Assembly (NCBI GenBank): GCA_007376205.1
Contig: VMFU01000004.1
Coordinates: 1 to 64,000, forward strand
Origin: Candidatus Peregrinibacteria bacterium Gr01-1014_25
Lineage (GTDB): Bacteria > Patescibacteriota > Gracilibacteria > Peribacterales > Peribacteraceae
Reading direction: 5' to 3'
Length of the DNA stretch: 64,000 nucleotides
Shown here: positions 1 to 7,982 of the stretch, piece by piece
How the letters are laid out: the number at the start of each line of letters is the position of its first letter
Position numbering within the stretch: the stretch's first letter is position 1
Translations under genes and position numbers: made by a program
The notes under the pieces: generated by a model
The model's input: the letters and a program-made list of their open reading frames with translations, nothing else
Databases searched by the model: none
What the model was told of the DNA's origin: nothing

Positions 1-56
1 TCCTTACCTCCCCATGCCCGGCTGGAACGTCAGACGGCGGAGACTTTTCTTTGGCT

Positions 57-84
57 ACTTTCTTTGTGTGGTGACAAAGAAAGT
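57..84. repeat. Perfect inverted repeat upstream of ruvB
   Basis: An 11-bp arm ACTTTCTTTGT (57-67) and its exact reverse complement (74-84) flank a 6-nt loop. Half of the motif recurs at 134-149 (CAAAGAAAGTGGCAGG against CAAAGAAAGTGGCGGG at 75-90). The ACTTTCTTTG/CAAAGAAAGT core resembles a dispersed palindromic repeat seen in many bacterial genomes (from memory). No coding function is evident. Confidence 0.7.
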
Positions 85-177
85 GGCGGGGCCACTGCCG
101 GCATGAGAGGACGAAGATCATGTCGAAGGGCTTGCAAAGAAAGTGGCAGGTGCATTTCTCTTCGCTACACTCCTGCC

Positions 178-1218
178 ATGGCTCTGAAGCGCGCGCAGCG
201 CAGGCAGGCGGTCGTGGAGCCCGCGGCGGCCGTCGAGGTCGATGCGGTGGAAACGACGCTGCGACCCCGCAGTCTCGCCGAGTACGTCGGACAGGCGCGC
301 ATCAAGGAACACCTGCACATCCACATGTCCGCGGCGCGCGGGCGCAGCGAGCCGCTTGGACATACCTTGCTGCATGGGCCCCCGGGGCTCGGCAAGACGA
401 CCCTGGCGCACATCATCGCGCTCGAGATGCAGTCGCAGCTCAAGGTGACGAGCGGCCCCGCGATCGAGAAGCCCGGCGACCTGGCATCGCTCCTCACCAA
501 CCTGCAGCGCGGCGACGTGCTCTTCATCGACGAGATGCACCGGCTGCGTCCGGTGGTGGAGGAGATGCTCTACGGCGCGATGGAGGATTGCGTCCTGGAC
601 ATCATGATCGGCAAGGGGCCGGCGGCGCGTTCCGTGCGTCTCACCGTGCAACCGTTCACGCTCATCGGCGCGACGACGAAGGCGGGCGCGATCAGTGCGC
701 CGCTGCGCGACCGCTTCCTGCACCACTTCAAGCTTGGCTTCTACGAGCACGCGGAGATGTGCCAGATCGTCGGCCGCAGCGCCGGTATTCTGGGCGTGGA
801 ATTGATGGCGTCCGCAGTGAGCCGCGTCGCCGGAGCCAGCCGCGCGACGCCGCGCATTGCCAACCGCCTCGTGCGCGCGGTCCGCGACTTCGCCCAAATG
901 CGCAAAGCGGCAAGCGTCGACCTCGCATGCGTCGACGAAACGCTGCACTCGCTCGACATCGACGACGACGGCCTTGATGCCACGGACCGGCGCCTGCTCT
1001 TGGCGATCGTCGAGGCATTCGCCGGCGGACCGGTGGGCCTGTCGACGCTCGCGGCCATTCTCGCGGAGGAAGAGGAGACGCTTGAAGACGTCTACGAGCC
1101 GTACCTGATGCAGCAGGGGTATCTGCAGCGCACGCCCAAGGGACGCATGGCGACGCCGAAGGCGTTTGCGAAACTGGGACGGGATATGCCGCAGGAGATG
1201 CAGCGAGGAATGCTGTAA
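178..1218 (+). CDS. ruvB: Holliday junction branch-migration helicase RuvB
   Basis: RuvB is the AAA+ motor of the RuvAB complex, which drives Holliday junction branch migration before RuvC resolution (ruvC is at 46300-46863). Visible are Walker A GPPGLGKTT, Walker B LFIDEMHRL, the sensor-1 stretch LIGATTKAG, the arginine-finger segment RDRF, and a C-terminal winged-helix ending in PKGRMATPKAF. The protein is 346 aa, the normal family length. I chose the ATG at 178 over an in-frame TTG at 64 because family homology begins shortly after it and because TACACT ends 6 nt before it, which predicts a leaderless transcript. Confidence 0.95.
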   Translation: MALKRAQRRQAVVEPAAAVEVDAVETTLRPRSLAEYVGQARIKEHLHIHMSAARGRSEPLGHTLLHGPPGLGKTTLAHIIALEMQSQLKVTSGPAIEKPGDLASLLTNLQRGDVLFIDEMHRLRPVVEEMLYGAMEDCVLDIMIGKGPAARSVRLTVQPFTLIGATTKAGAISAPLRDRFLHHFKLGFYEHAEMCQIVGRSAGILGVELMASAVSRVAGASRATPRIANRLVRAVRDFAQMRKAASVDLACVDETLHSLDIDDDGLDATDRRLLLAIVEAFAGGPVGLSTLAAILAEEEETLEDVYEPYLMQQGYLQRTPKGRMATPKAFAKLGRDMPQEMQRGML

Positions 1219-1323
1219 AAGACAAATCCGAAATTCGAAATCCGAAGGAAACCCGAATGTCGAAACTGTGTTTCAAAACGTTTCGCATTTTCGTTGTTTG
1301 TTCGGATTTCGATTTTCGCTGTT
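1219..1323. repeat. ATCCGAA/TTCGGAT repeat-rich spacer
   Basis: The spacer between convergent ruvB and the glycosyltransferase gene is AT-richer than its surroundings. It carries several ATCCGAA-type units on the left and the complementary TTCGGATTTCG on the right, so it can fold into a loose hairpin. A similar arrangement lies downstream of the exonuclease gene (58530-58620). It may serve as a bidirectional terminator; this is inferred. Confidence 0.5.
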
Positions 1324-2499
1324 TCACATGTACAGCGCTTCTCGAATACCCTCCTCAAATCGCTGACGCGAGAATGTTTTTGCCCGGGCGCTACACGCTT
1401 CTTTTGAATACTTTTTTTGTTCAAATTTTTCGATTGTCGTAGCGAGGGAGTCCTCGGTCGCTTCATTGAAAAACTCCCCGGTTTCCCCCTCGATCACCGT
1501 CTCGGTCGCGCCGCCCGCCCGCAGCGCGATGACCGGCGTGCCGCACGCCATCGATTCGAGCGGCACCAGGCCGAAGTCTTCGTCGCCGGGGAAGAGCGTT
1601 GCCCGGGCGGATGCGTACAGCCCCGGCAGATCATGCGTGGGGACGAAGCCGAGGAAGCGGATCGTCGGTCCCGCGATCGACTGCAGCGCGCGCAATGCGG
1701 GTCCCGTTCCGGCGATGCGCAGCTCATGGCCCAGGCGGTTGCATGCGCGGATCGCCAGGTCGATGCGCTTGTAGGGAACAAGTTGCGAAACGATCAGGTA
1801 GCTTCTCGCCTCCCGCTTGCCCCTCGAAGCCTTGGCGAAGTGGGGCTGCCCGCTTGCCCCTCGAAGCCTTGGCGAAGTGGGGCTGTCCGCACCGACGGTC
1901 ATCCACAGATCATCGAGCGGCGGATACACGACGGTGCTGGGGCGGCGCCAGTAGAGTTCGATGCGGCGCTGCACGGTGCGTGAGGCGGCGAGGAGTGCGT
2001 CCGGACGTTCCGCCACTTCGCTGTCCCATATGCGTAGGCGGTGGAAGAGCATGGACGCCAGCGGCCGGCGGATCGGGCCGAACACCCCTCGTCCCGCACG
2101 GTCGAGGACGTCGTGCGTCCGGTCCCACAGGTAGCGGGCGGGGGAGTGGATGTAGCTCACGTGCCGCGGCGCCCCGTTCGTGATGATGCCGTGGACGAAC
2201 GCGGACGACGTCGAGAGGACGGTATCGAATTCCGAGAAGTCCCACGCCTCGACCGCGCGGGGGAAGAAAGGGAGGTAGCAGTGATGGTTGAAGCGGGCAG
2301 CGGGCAGCGGGCAGCGGGCAGCCCATCGCTGGAGCCCGCTCACGCGGACGCGATGGCGCGGGAACCAGTCGCCCAGGTTGCGTTCGTCGTAGAGCAGCGT
2401 GTAAATCGGGGCATCGGGGAACATCGCGGCGAGGATTTTCAGCACGCGTTCCGCGCCGCCGCGCATCGTGAGCAGTTCATGGACTAAGGCGAGTTTCAT
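1324..2499 (-). CDS. GT4-family glycosyltransferase
   Basis: This is a GT-B fold glycosyltransferase, likely acting in surface polysaccharide or glycolipid synthesis. It opens with MKLALVHELLTMRGGAERVL, typical of GT4 N-termini. The C-terminal donor domain has LIVSQLVPYKRIDLAI, the motif FPGDEDFGLVPLESMACGTPVIAL and GGATETV. The acceptor and sugar cannot be told. The start at 2499 is supported by TACACT ending 7 nt upstream. The gene carries two repeat insertions: heptamers at 2293-2323 and two 37-bp direct repeats at 1812-1885 between the two Rossmann domains, adding about 25 residues. Confidence 0.88.
   Translation of the reverse strand: MKLALVHELLTMRGGAERVLKILAAMFPDAPIYTLLYDERNLGDWFPRHRVRVSGLQRWAARCPLPAARFNHHCYLPFFPRAVEAWDFSEFDTVLSTSSAFVHGIITNGAPRHVSYIHSPARYLWDRTHDVLDRAGRGVFGPIRRPLASMLFHRLRIWDSEVAERPDALLAASRTVQRRIELYWRRPSTVVYPPLDDLWMTVGADSPTSPRLRGASGQPHFAKASRGKREARSYLIVSQLVPYKRIDLAIRACNRLGHELRIAGTGPALRALQSIAGPTIRFLGFVPTHDLPGLYASARATLFPGDEDFGLVPLESMACGTPVIALRAGGATETVIEGETGEFFNEATEDSLATTIEKFEQKKYSKEACSARAKTFSRQRFEEGIREALYM
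1812..1885. repeat. Two tandem 37-bp repeats inside the GT4 gene
   Basis: Copies at 1812-1848 and 1849-1885 appear identical. Each contains the core GAAGCCTTGGCGAAG, with partly palindromic GCTT/AAGC ends. A related core, GTAGCCTTGGCGAAGGC, interrupts the truncated tRNA-Ile copy at 47490-47519. This suggests a small dispersed element that inserts in both coding and RNA-like DNA. Confidence 0.75.
2293..2323. repeat. Heptamer repeat block in the GT4 gene
   Basis: About four tandem GCGGGCA units lie in frame in the coding sequence, giving a proline/alanine/arginine-rich insertion near residue 65. Confidence 0.8.
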
Positions 2500-2526
2500 C
2501 GCCGGCAGTGTACCCGATGGCATGCG

Positions 2527-2559
2527 AAAGCAGCCGGCCGCGGAGCGGCCGGCTGCTTT
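2527..2559 (-). terminator. Rho-independent terminator after the DUF378 gene
   Basis: A 15-bp perfect stem with a 3-nt loop (arms 2527-2541 and 2545-2559) ends in TTT on the reverse strand. It lies just past the stop of the DUF378 gene and before the GT4 start, so it probably ends transcription from 2831. Confidence 0.7.
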
Positions 2560-2573
2560 GAATTTGTCCGTAC

Positions 2574-2831
2574 TTATTTTGGCATGTCGCTGCCGCAGCT
2601 CTTGCAGCACTTGAGAACCTTGAAGGCCCCCGCGAGACCGACGAGGATGTAGACGATCCATTCGACCTGCGGCCAGGTGCCCAGGAGCAGGTTCACCACG
2701 TTCAGGTTCATGCCGAGGAACCCGCCGAGGCCCACGAGGCCCCAGTTGATCGCGCCGACGAGGACGAGCAGACAGGCGGCCTTCATCATCGGGTCGCCGC
2801 AGTGACAGGAACCGGAAGAGCAGCAGGACAT
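2574..2831 (-). CDS. DUF378 family small membrane protein
   Basis: This 85-aa protein matches the DUF378 pattern: the segment LVGAINWGLVGLGGF, then a second hydrophobic helix IVYILVGLAGAFKVL. Both ends are cysteine-rich (MSCCSSGSCHC; KCCKSCG), which could bind metal or form disulfides; that is speculation. The function of the family is unknown. A -10-like CATACT lies about 20 nt upstream and the leader is pyrimidine-rich, with no Shine-Dalgarno. Confidence 0.8.
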   Translation of the reverse strand: MSCCSSGSCHCGDPMMKAACLLVLVGAINWGLVGLGGFLGMNLNVVNLLLGTWPQVEWIVYILVGLAGAFKVLKCCKSCGSDMPK

Positions 2832-2913
2832 AGAAGAGGAGGGGGAAGGATAGGGTGAAGTATGCTACATTCGCCGTATAAACCGCAAGAAGGGCGAGCA
2901 GCGGCGTTCCCGT

Positions 2914-3399
2914 ATTGTCGTACGATCACTCCGGGCCCAAGACCGGCCGCATCTTGCTGTTCTGATAGAGGAATTTCAGGACACGCTCATGGCGATCGAT
3001 ACGCACGGGCATCTGCGGAAGACGCCCGGGTTCGGGGCGAAGTACACCAAGCGCCTGCTTGCGGAGATCCGGCGCAAGAGGGGAATCTTCCTCGTCGCGG
3101 TCGATGGTTCGGCGGTCGTCGGCTTCATCTGCGCCATCCCAAAGCCCCAGACATCGGCCGATCTCCTCGAGTACGTGCCCATGCGGTTGTGGCGAATCAC
3201 GGAGCTCTTCATCACTCGATCGCGCCGCGGGAAAGGGGTTGGTACCCTGCTCATGGACCGTATGGAAGCGGCGCTGCGTGGTCGCGGCTGCACGATGGCG
3301 GATTTGCGCGTGGATGCGTTCAATGAAATGGCCCATGCGTTCTACCGCAAACGCGGTTTCCGTGACCTGATTGTGGATATGCGCAAGCGACTTCACTAA
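2914..3399 (+). CDS. GNAT-family N-acetyltransferase (probable ATT start)
   Basis: GNAT acetyltransferases move an acetyl group from acetyl-CoA to an amine. The acetyl-CoA loop is visible as RSRRGKGVGTLLMDRM, followed by the C-terminal pattern HAFYRKRGFRD. The first canonical start is ATG 2989, but it would delete the first strand and helix of the fold. The same frame reads upstream from ATT 2914 as IVVRSLRAQDRPHLAVLIEEF, a textbook GNAT N-terminus, and holds no ATG, GTG or TTG before the stop at 2851. I therefore place the start at the ATT. The gene lies 9 nt before the ATP-grasp gene, probably in one operon. The substrate is unknown. Confidence 0.75.
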   Translation: MVVRSLRAQDRPHLAVLIEEFQDTLMAIDTHGHLRKTPGFGAKYTKRLLAEIRRKRGIFLVAVDGSAVVGFICAIPKPQTSADLLEYVPMRLWRITELFITRSRRGKGVGTLLMDRMEAALRGRGCTMADLRVDAFNEMAHAFYRKRGFRDLIVDMRKRLH

Positions 3400-3408
3400 A
3401 CTCCACCC

Positions 3409-4314
3409 ATGCGCACGGCTGCCGTTTTCTTCGACGAACCGAATGCTGACGACTACCCCTTCAGCATTCCGCTGTACCGGACGGTGTACCGGCAGTTGGG
3501 GGAATCGGTTGCCGCCCGGGGCGGCCGGCTTGCCGTCGTGCGCGATGCCGCCACGTACCGTGGCAACGGGACATTCGCGCACGGATGGGTGTTCGACGGG
3601 ACGTGGTTCGCCGACCATCCCGGGCCTCTGCACACCGATCTCCTCTGGAACAAGGGGCGGACGTTCCAGGCACCGGATGCAAACTGCCTCAACGATCCTG
3701 CGCTGGATGCGATCTGCACAGACAAGTGGCGGTCGTACGAACTGCTGCACGACGTCATGTTCCCGACGGCCCTCGTCACACGCGCTGAGGAGTTGGTCGG
3801 CGCAATGGCGCGGCTGACGACCGAACGCGTCGTGCTCAAACCGCTTGGCAGCTATGGCGGCCAGGGCGTCCTCGTCGGAGCGCCGGCAGACGTCGCCGCG
3901 CAGAACACGGTCTATCCCTGCATCGTGCAGGAATTCATCGACACGTCCGGGGGCATCCCCGGCATCGTCGACGGGATGCACGATCTGCGAATCATTTCCA
4001 TCAACGGCGACGTCGGCCTCTCGTATATCCGCACGCCGCCGCCGGGCGAGTACACGGCGAACGTCTCGCGTGGGGGCAAGGAGATCGAAGTGCCCCCCGA
4101 CCATGTTCCGCCGGAGGCGCTCGCGATTTTCCGGCATGTGGACCAGGTGTTCTCCCGGTTCCCGAGGCGACTCTATACGGTGGACATGGGTCGCGACCGC
4201 AGCGGCAGATGGGCGGCGTTCGAGGTCAACGCCAAGCCCGGCTTCTCGCCAAAGGAAACCGGTCCGAGCTACCCGCCGTTCTACGATCGATTGGCGGAGT
4301 TGCTGCTATCGTGA
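3409..4314 (+). CDS. ATP-grasp enzyme (RimK/glutathione-synthase-like)
   Basis: ATP-grasp enzymes join a carboxylate to an amine through an acyl-phosphate. The ATP-binding lysine strand VVLKPLGSYGGQGV (residues about 143-156), the strand IVQEFID and the metal-binding end AAFEVNAKPGFSP (E and N ligands) fit the RimK/glutathione synthetase branch. At 301 aa it has the normal length. It begins 9 nt after the GNAT stop. The substrate cannot be deduced; peptide or ribosomal-protein modification is possible. Confidence 0.8.
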   Translation: MRTAAVFFDEPNADDYPFSIPLYRTVYRQLGESVAARGGRLAVVRDAATYRGNGTFAHGWVFDGTWFADHPGPLHTDLLWNKGRTFQAPDANCLNDPALDAICTDKWRSYELLHDVMFPTALVTRAEELVGAMARLTTERVVLKPLGSYGGQGVLVGAPADVAAQNTVYPCIVQEFIDTSGGIPGIVDGMHDLRIISINGDVGLSYIRTPPPGEYTANVSRGGKEIEVPPDHVPPEALAIFRHVDQVFSRFPRRLYTVDMGRDRSGRWAAFEVNAKPGFSPKETGPSYPPFYDRLAELLLS

Positions 4315-4318
4315 GGTA

Positions 4319-4346
4319 TTGACATCTTGATTTTTTTTCGTATAAA
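4319..4346 (+). promoter_or_regulatory. Sigma-70-type promoter before the 4372 gene
   Basis: TTGACA (4319-4324) and TATAAA (4341-4346) are separated by 16 nt, a near-consensus housekeeping promoter overlapping the ATP-grasp gene's stop region. The predicted start leaves about 20 nt of leader before ATG 4372. Confidence 0.8.
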
Positions 4347-4371
4347 GAAAGTAATTCTCCCAGCACCCCCT

Positions 4372-4764
4372 ATGAGTAGTCTGTCGATTCCTTCGCTCGT
4401 GGATAGTGTTCTCGAAGAGCAGCGAAAGCCACGCATTGTCGATGGCGACAGGGTAGCTGATATTATTGCAGAACGCGTGAAGGCCATCGATGGTCGTTTC
4501 CATGTCTCTCGGGGGCAGGCACGCAGTGTTCCGGGTGGGACAATTTCCCCATTGAGTGTGTCTCTGAATGGAAACTTCATTGCAACCTTCGATGTCGTCG
4601 CATCCATTGATCCCGATGAAATCGATCCTGCTATTGGAGAAAGAGATTTGACACCCCCGTCGCAAGAGCGGATCGCAGCCGCATTGGAAGTGGGTCTTGA
4701 GATATATATGAAACAGGTGCAGTTGAGACGGTTAGGAAATGAATCGGCGCATCGGATTGCCTAG
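4372..4764 (+). CDS. Hypothetical protein
   Basis: This 130-aa soluble protein is not recognised. It has no signal peptide or membrane segment; the N-terminal half contains IVDGDRVADIIAERVKAI and the C-terminal half is helical and charged. Its base composition is clearly lower in GC than its neighbours, which hints at transfer or relaxed selection. A strong promoter sits upstream and tRNA-Lys lies downstream on the other strand. ATG 4372 was chosen over an in-frame TTG at 4327 that overlaps the -35/-10 spacer. Confidence 0.7.
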   Translation: MSSLSIPSLVDSVLEEQRKPRIVDGDRVADIIAERVKAIDGRFHVSRGQARSVPGGTISPLSVSLNGNFIATFDVVASIDPDEIDPAIGERDLTPPSQERIAAALEVGLEIYMKQVQLRRLGNESAHRIA

Positions 4765-4857
4765 AGTTTTTATGGTAAAGATTTTGGTGGCTTGCCGACC
4801 GTAGCGAGGCGTGTTTGCCGCAACTGCAAGACACCTCTCTCCGTGCAAGTGGCTGTG

Positions 4858-4895
4858 CCACGAAGCGTGTTTGCGAAGCAAACTCTGCTTCGTGG
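4858..4895. repeat. Perfect two-step hairpin beside tRNA-Lys
   Basis: CCACGAAGC pairs with GCTTCGTGG, and inside it GTTTGC pairs with GCAAAC, with only small bulges. The right arm overlaps the encoded CCA end of tRNA-Lys. It may be a 3' processing or termination structure on the reverse strand, but there is no T-tract. Confidence 0.55.
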
Positions 4896-4968
4896 TGGGT
4901 CGGGTGGGGATCGAACCCACGACCAATGCCTTAAAAGGGCACTGCTCTACCAACTGAGCTACCGACCC
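4893..4968 (-). tRNA. tRNA-Lys(TTT)
   Basis: A complete cloverleaf: acceptor GGGTCGG/CCGACCC, anticodon loop CTTTTAA with anticodon TTT, T-loop GTTCGAT, discriminator A and encoded CCA (4893-4895). TATGAT (reverse strand, 4982-4977) ends 8 nt before the mature 5' end, predicting a leader of only about 2 nt. Confidence 0.97.
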
Positions 4969-4999
4969 ATACCCCCATCATACTCATTGGACTAGCCGC

Positions 5000-5400
5000 T
5001 CCATAGACAATGTGGGAAAGACGCCGCGCGTTCCATTGCGCAGTGAACGTCCTGATGCCCGTGCCGCGGCGCACGTGAAATTGCTCCAGAGCTGTCGCCA
5101 TGCTCTGAAGCGGGTTCCGGTCGGTCAAAGGATTTCACCCCTCACGACCGGCGCCTCCTGCGCGTTCCTCCGTGATCCAGAAGATGGATCAGGTGGGGAC
5201 AGTATACGTCGTGTGACGTGTCGCCTAATCCCAAGGGAAGGCGTGCGACTGCAGAAGGCTAGTGAGGGGTATCTAATCCCTCACATAGGGTGACCAAGCA
5301 CTGCGGCTTGGGCCCGTGAATGAACCCTATGCCGTCCCGTTGGCAGTGACAAGACGCGGGAGCATCAGTCTTTCGCTGGCGGAATCGGCGGATCGGGATC
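5000..5400. ncRNA. Candidate structured non-coding RNA, strand unresolved
   Basis: No convincing gene lies here, yet local helices are dense: CCGGTCG/CGACCGG (5117-5123, 5145-5151), TGATCC/GGATCA (5173-5178, 5186-5191), GTGAGGG/CCCTCAC (5262-5268, 5278-5284), and CATAGGGT/ACCCTATG (5284-5291, 5324-5331) enclosing CCAAGC/GCTTGG. I looked for RNase P RNA, tmRNA, SRP and 6S landmarks and could not confirm any. The stretch may be one of these in a divergent form, a lineage-specific RNA, or repeat debris. Confidence 0.35.
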
Positions 5401-5466
5401 CGGCATGAGCTTCCATTGCCATCCCTCGATTACGCGCGGGATGACAATGCCGGTAAGGTATTCATT

Positions 5467-6246
5467 GTGATAGACAGCCATTGTCACCTTGCCGATAAAG
5501 CATTCGACGCCGACCGCGACGCGGTGATCGCACGGGCGCACGCCGCGGGCGTGACGACGATGATCTGCATCGCCGACACGCTGGAGGAGGGCAAACGCTG
5601 CGTCGAGATTGCCGGGCAACATGAGGGCGTCTTCGCGACGGTCGGCGTGCATCCGCACGTGAGTAGCCAGTGGACAGCAAGCAGCGGACAGCGGCTCGAA
5701 GAGTTGCTTCGCTCGTCGCCGAAGACCGTCGCCGTCGGTGAAGTTGGGCTGGACTACCATTACATGCGGTCGACGATTGATGAGCAGCAGGCGGCGTTCC
5801 GTGAGCAGCTAGCATTGGCGAAGAGCATGGAGTTGCCGGTCATCGTGCACTGCCGCGAGGCGGTGGAGGATGTCTGGCGCATCGTGGACGACGTGCGGCC
5901 GGACCAGCTGGTGTTGCACTGCTGCACGGAAGCGTGGGCGGACGTCGCGCGATTCGTCGAGCGCGGATATCTGCTTTCCTTCACCGGCATCGCGACGTAC
6001 GCGAATGCACAGACGGTGCGTGACACGATCGCGCAATGCCCGCTGGAGCACATGATGATTGAGACCGATGCGCCGTATCTGACCCCTGAAGCGCTGCGCG
6101 CGGAAGGCGGTCGTTCCATGCGCAACGAACCGGCATACGTCGTCGAGGTCGCGCGGGGCATCGCCGCGGTGACGGGTAAAGACATCGACGACATCGCTGC
6201 CATCACGTCGCGAAATGCGGTAGAGTTTTTCCGCTTGTCCCCGTAG
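5467..6246 (+). CDS. tatD: TatD-family metal-dependent deoxyribonuclease
   Basis: TatD enzymes are TIM-barrel metallohydrolases with 3'-5' DNase activity. Metal ligands are visible in order: DSHCHL, VGEVGLDYHY, VIVHCREA, LHCCTEAW and ETDAPYL. I chose GTG 5467, which begins the conserved IDSHCHL and has TAAGGT ending 7 nt upstream; an upstream TTG at 5416 would add repeat-derived residues. A heptamer block (5664-5696) inserts SSQWTASSGQRLEE after GVHPHV. The stop lies inside the first 10 nt of tRNA-Arg. Confidence 0.92.
   Translation: MIDSHCHLADKAFDADRDAVIARAHAAGVTTMICIADTLEEGKRCVEIAGQHEGVFATVGVHPHVSSQWTASSGQRLEELLRSSPKTVAVGEVGLDYHYMRSTIDEQQAAFREQLALAKSMELPVIVHCREAVEDVWRIVDDVRPDQLVLHCCTEAWADVARFVERGYLLSFTGIATYANAQTVRDTIAQCPLEHMMIETDAPYLTPEALRAEGGRSMRNEPAYVVEVARGIAAVTGKDIDDIAAITSRNAVEFFRLSP
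5664..5696. repeat. Heptamer repeat block in tatD
   Basis: Degenerate GTGGACA/GCGGACA units with 7-bp phasing lie in frame after the HPH motif of tatD, in a surface loop. Confidence 0.65.
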
Positions 6247-6311
6247 GTTAACGGATAGACCACTGGCCTCCGAAGCCGGGAATACAGGTTCAATTCCTGT
6301 CGGGGACACCA
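6237..6311 (+). tRNA. tRNA-Arg(CCG) overlapping the tatD stop
   Basis: Acceptor GTCCCCG/CGGGGAC, anticodon loop CTCCGAA (anticodon CCG), T-loop GTTCAAT, discriminator A and encoded CCA. The first 10 nt encode the last codons and TAG stop of tatD. TAGAGT (6221-6226), inside tatD, ends 10 nt before the tRNA and may be its promoter element. Confidence 0.95.
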
Positions 6312-6367
6312 TTCGACTTCCTCTGACCTGAAATGCCCCTTAGAATGGAGATACAGCAATTCCTTTC

Positions 6368-7771
6368 ATGATGCGAAAACATCCGCCCGCCCGCCCATCC
6401 AAACGTTCCCGTTCGCGGAAACGATCGGCTGCCCGAACCGTGCATCCGCTCGTGTCGTGGGGTGGGACGGGCATGGTGATCAGCCTGCTCGCGGTGGCGG
6501 CCATCGTGTTCGCCGTCGGACCCGAGCACGTGCAGGCCGATGTGCTGTCATCGTCGAGCCAGCAGCGGTCGGTGACGCGCATCCTCACACTCCCGCGTCG
6601 CGTGTTGCGGCATCTTGGCGTTGTGCGAGATGCGCCTCTCTCTGCGCCCATCTCGCGTCGCGATGCGCGACGGGCCGAGCGTCTGCGTACTCAATCGGCT
6701 TCGTCGTCTCCGGAATCATCGACGTCGTCGGCGCCGGAACCGCCGCCGCAGAATCCCTATAGCCAGATCGGCGTCTACCTCACGGCACAGTCGGGTGGGA
6801 ACGCGGATTTCGTGCAGACCACGCTCGATGCGCTGCAGAGCGCCGGTGGCACGACGTTCGTGCTCGATGTGAAGGGGCACTGGGTGTACTACCACTCGCA
6901 GGCGGCGATGGCCCGCGATATCGACATCATCCGACCGGCGTACGAGCTGCCGGATATCCTCGCCCGGGCGAAGGCGCGGGGCATGTATACGATCGTCCGC
7001 TACATCGCCATCAAGGACGAAGGGTTCACCGAACGCAGGTCGGACGCTCAATTGAAGCACAAGACCAAGGGATACCCCGTCGGCCTCGGCTGGTCGGATC
7101 CTGCAAACCCCATCGCGCAAGAGTACAACCAGCAGCTGATTTGCGAACTGGCGATGATGAGCGACCTCGACGAGATCAACCTCGATTACATCCGTTTCAG
7201 CTCGTACATGCCGTACTCGACGGGCTACTCGGGCGATGAGAAGGCCGAGCGTCTGCTGTCGTTCCTTCGTATGACGCGCGAGACGATCGACCGTTGTGGC
7301 TCGCACGTGAAGCTGGGCGTGAGCACGTACGCGATTCTGGGATGGAGCTTTGCGATCAACCGCGAGACGATCGGGCAAGACATCATCGCGTACGCGCCGC
7401 TCGTCGACGTCATCTCGCCGATGGCCTATCCCGCGACGTTTACCTCGGCGGGATACTACGTTCCCGGGCAGCATCCCCGCAGCCGCCCCTACTGGCTGGT
7501 CTACCGGACGCTCACCGGCTACCGCGCGCTGCTTGGGCCGGAGCAGGAGAAGAAATTGCGGCCGTGGATTCAGGCCTACAGTTTCGCGGCGAAGGATATC
7601 AAGGACGAGATGGACGCGGTGGTGGACGCCGGTCTTTGCGGCTTCACATTCTGGAACGCGAACAACAATTACGGACCGACGCTGCAGGCGCTCGGTACCT
7701 GGGCGCAGCCCGACCGCTGCAAGACGGGCACCGTCTCCGTCGAGGCTCCGAAGCTGGGGATGTTGCTGTGA
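6368..7771 (+). CDS. DUF4015 putative glycoside hydrolase, membrane-anchored
   Basis: The N-terminus is Arg/Lys-rich (residues 1-30), then a membrane helix (MVISLLAVAAIVFAVG), a Ser/Pro-rich linker, and a TIM-barrel-like domain from about residue 130. GVYLTAQSGG, FVLDVKGHWVYY, NLDYIRFSS and ISPMAYPATF match the DUF4015 family, predicted to cleave glycans. It probably acts outside the membrane on cell-wall or surface glycans; the substrate is unknown. It sits between tRNA genes without an obvious operon partner. Confidence 0.85.
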   Translation: MMRKHPPARPSKRSRSRKRSAARTVHPLVSWGGTGMVISLLAVAAIVFAVGPEHVQADVLSSSSQQRSVTRILTLPRRVLRHLGVVRDAPLSAPISRRDARRAERLRTQSASSSPESSTSSAPEPPPQNPYSQIGVYLTAQSGGNADFVQTTLDALQSAGGTTFVLDVKGHWVYYHSQAAMARDIDIIRPAYELPDILARAKARGMYTIVRYIAIKDEGFTERRSDAQLKHKTKGYPVGLGWSDPANPIAQEYNQQLICELAMMSDLDEINLDYIRFSSYMPYSTGYSGDEKAERLLSFLRMTRETIDRCGSHVKLGVSTYAILGWSFAINRETIGQDIIAYAPLVDVISPMAYPATFTSAGYYVPGQHPRSRPYWLVYRTLTGYRALLGPEQEKKLRPWIQAYSFAAKDIKDEMDAVVDAGLCGFTFWNANNNYGPTLQALGTWAQPDRCKTGTVSVEAPKLGMLL

Positions 7772-7814
7772 TGGCGTTGCATCCCGGTGTGAAGACGGTA
7801 CGATGTGCCGCACT

Positions 7815-7891
7815 GCGGATGTAGCTCAATTGGCTAGAGCGACGCCTTGCCATGGCGTAGGTTGCGGGTTCGAGTCCCGTCATCCGCTCCA
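7815..7891 (+). tRNA. tRNA-Gly(GCC)
   Basis: Acceptor GCGGATG/CATCCGC, anticodon loop TTGCCAT (GCC), T-loop GTTCGAG, discriminator T and encoded CCA. TACGAT (7799-7804) ends 10 nt upstream. Confidence 0.97.
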
Positions 7892-7912
7892 GTGTCGCGG
7901 AGCGAAACTGGA

Positions 7913-7970
7913 AGGGGGGGGGGAGGGGGGGGTTCTTGGACTCCTTGGTTTCCTAGGATTCTTTGGGCAT
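7913..7970. repeat. G-tract followed by nonamer repeats
   Basis: An almost unbroken run of Gs (about 7913-7932) is followed by CTCCTTGG-type nonamers. It lies between two tRNA-Gly genes and has no coding potential. The G-run could also be an assembly or sequencing weak spot. Confidence 0.6.
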
Positions 7971-7982
7971 CCTTCGTCGTAC

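Noticed and set aside
5126-5284. Short matches to 16S rRNA (GGATTTCACCCC, GGGTATCTAATCC)
   Set aside because: The order of the two matches is reversed relative to 16S, the flanks do not match, and one is explained by a hairpin loop.
5000-5400. RNase P RNA
   Set aside because: GGAAAGAC near the left end and GACAAGACGCGG near the right loosely recall the P4 strands, but conserved positions disagree and the internal elements are missing; kept only as an unnamed candidate RNA.
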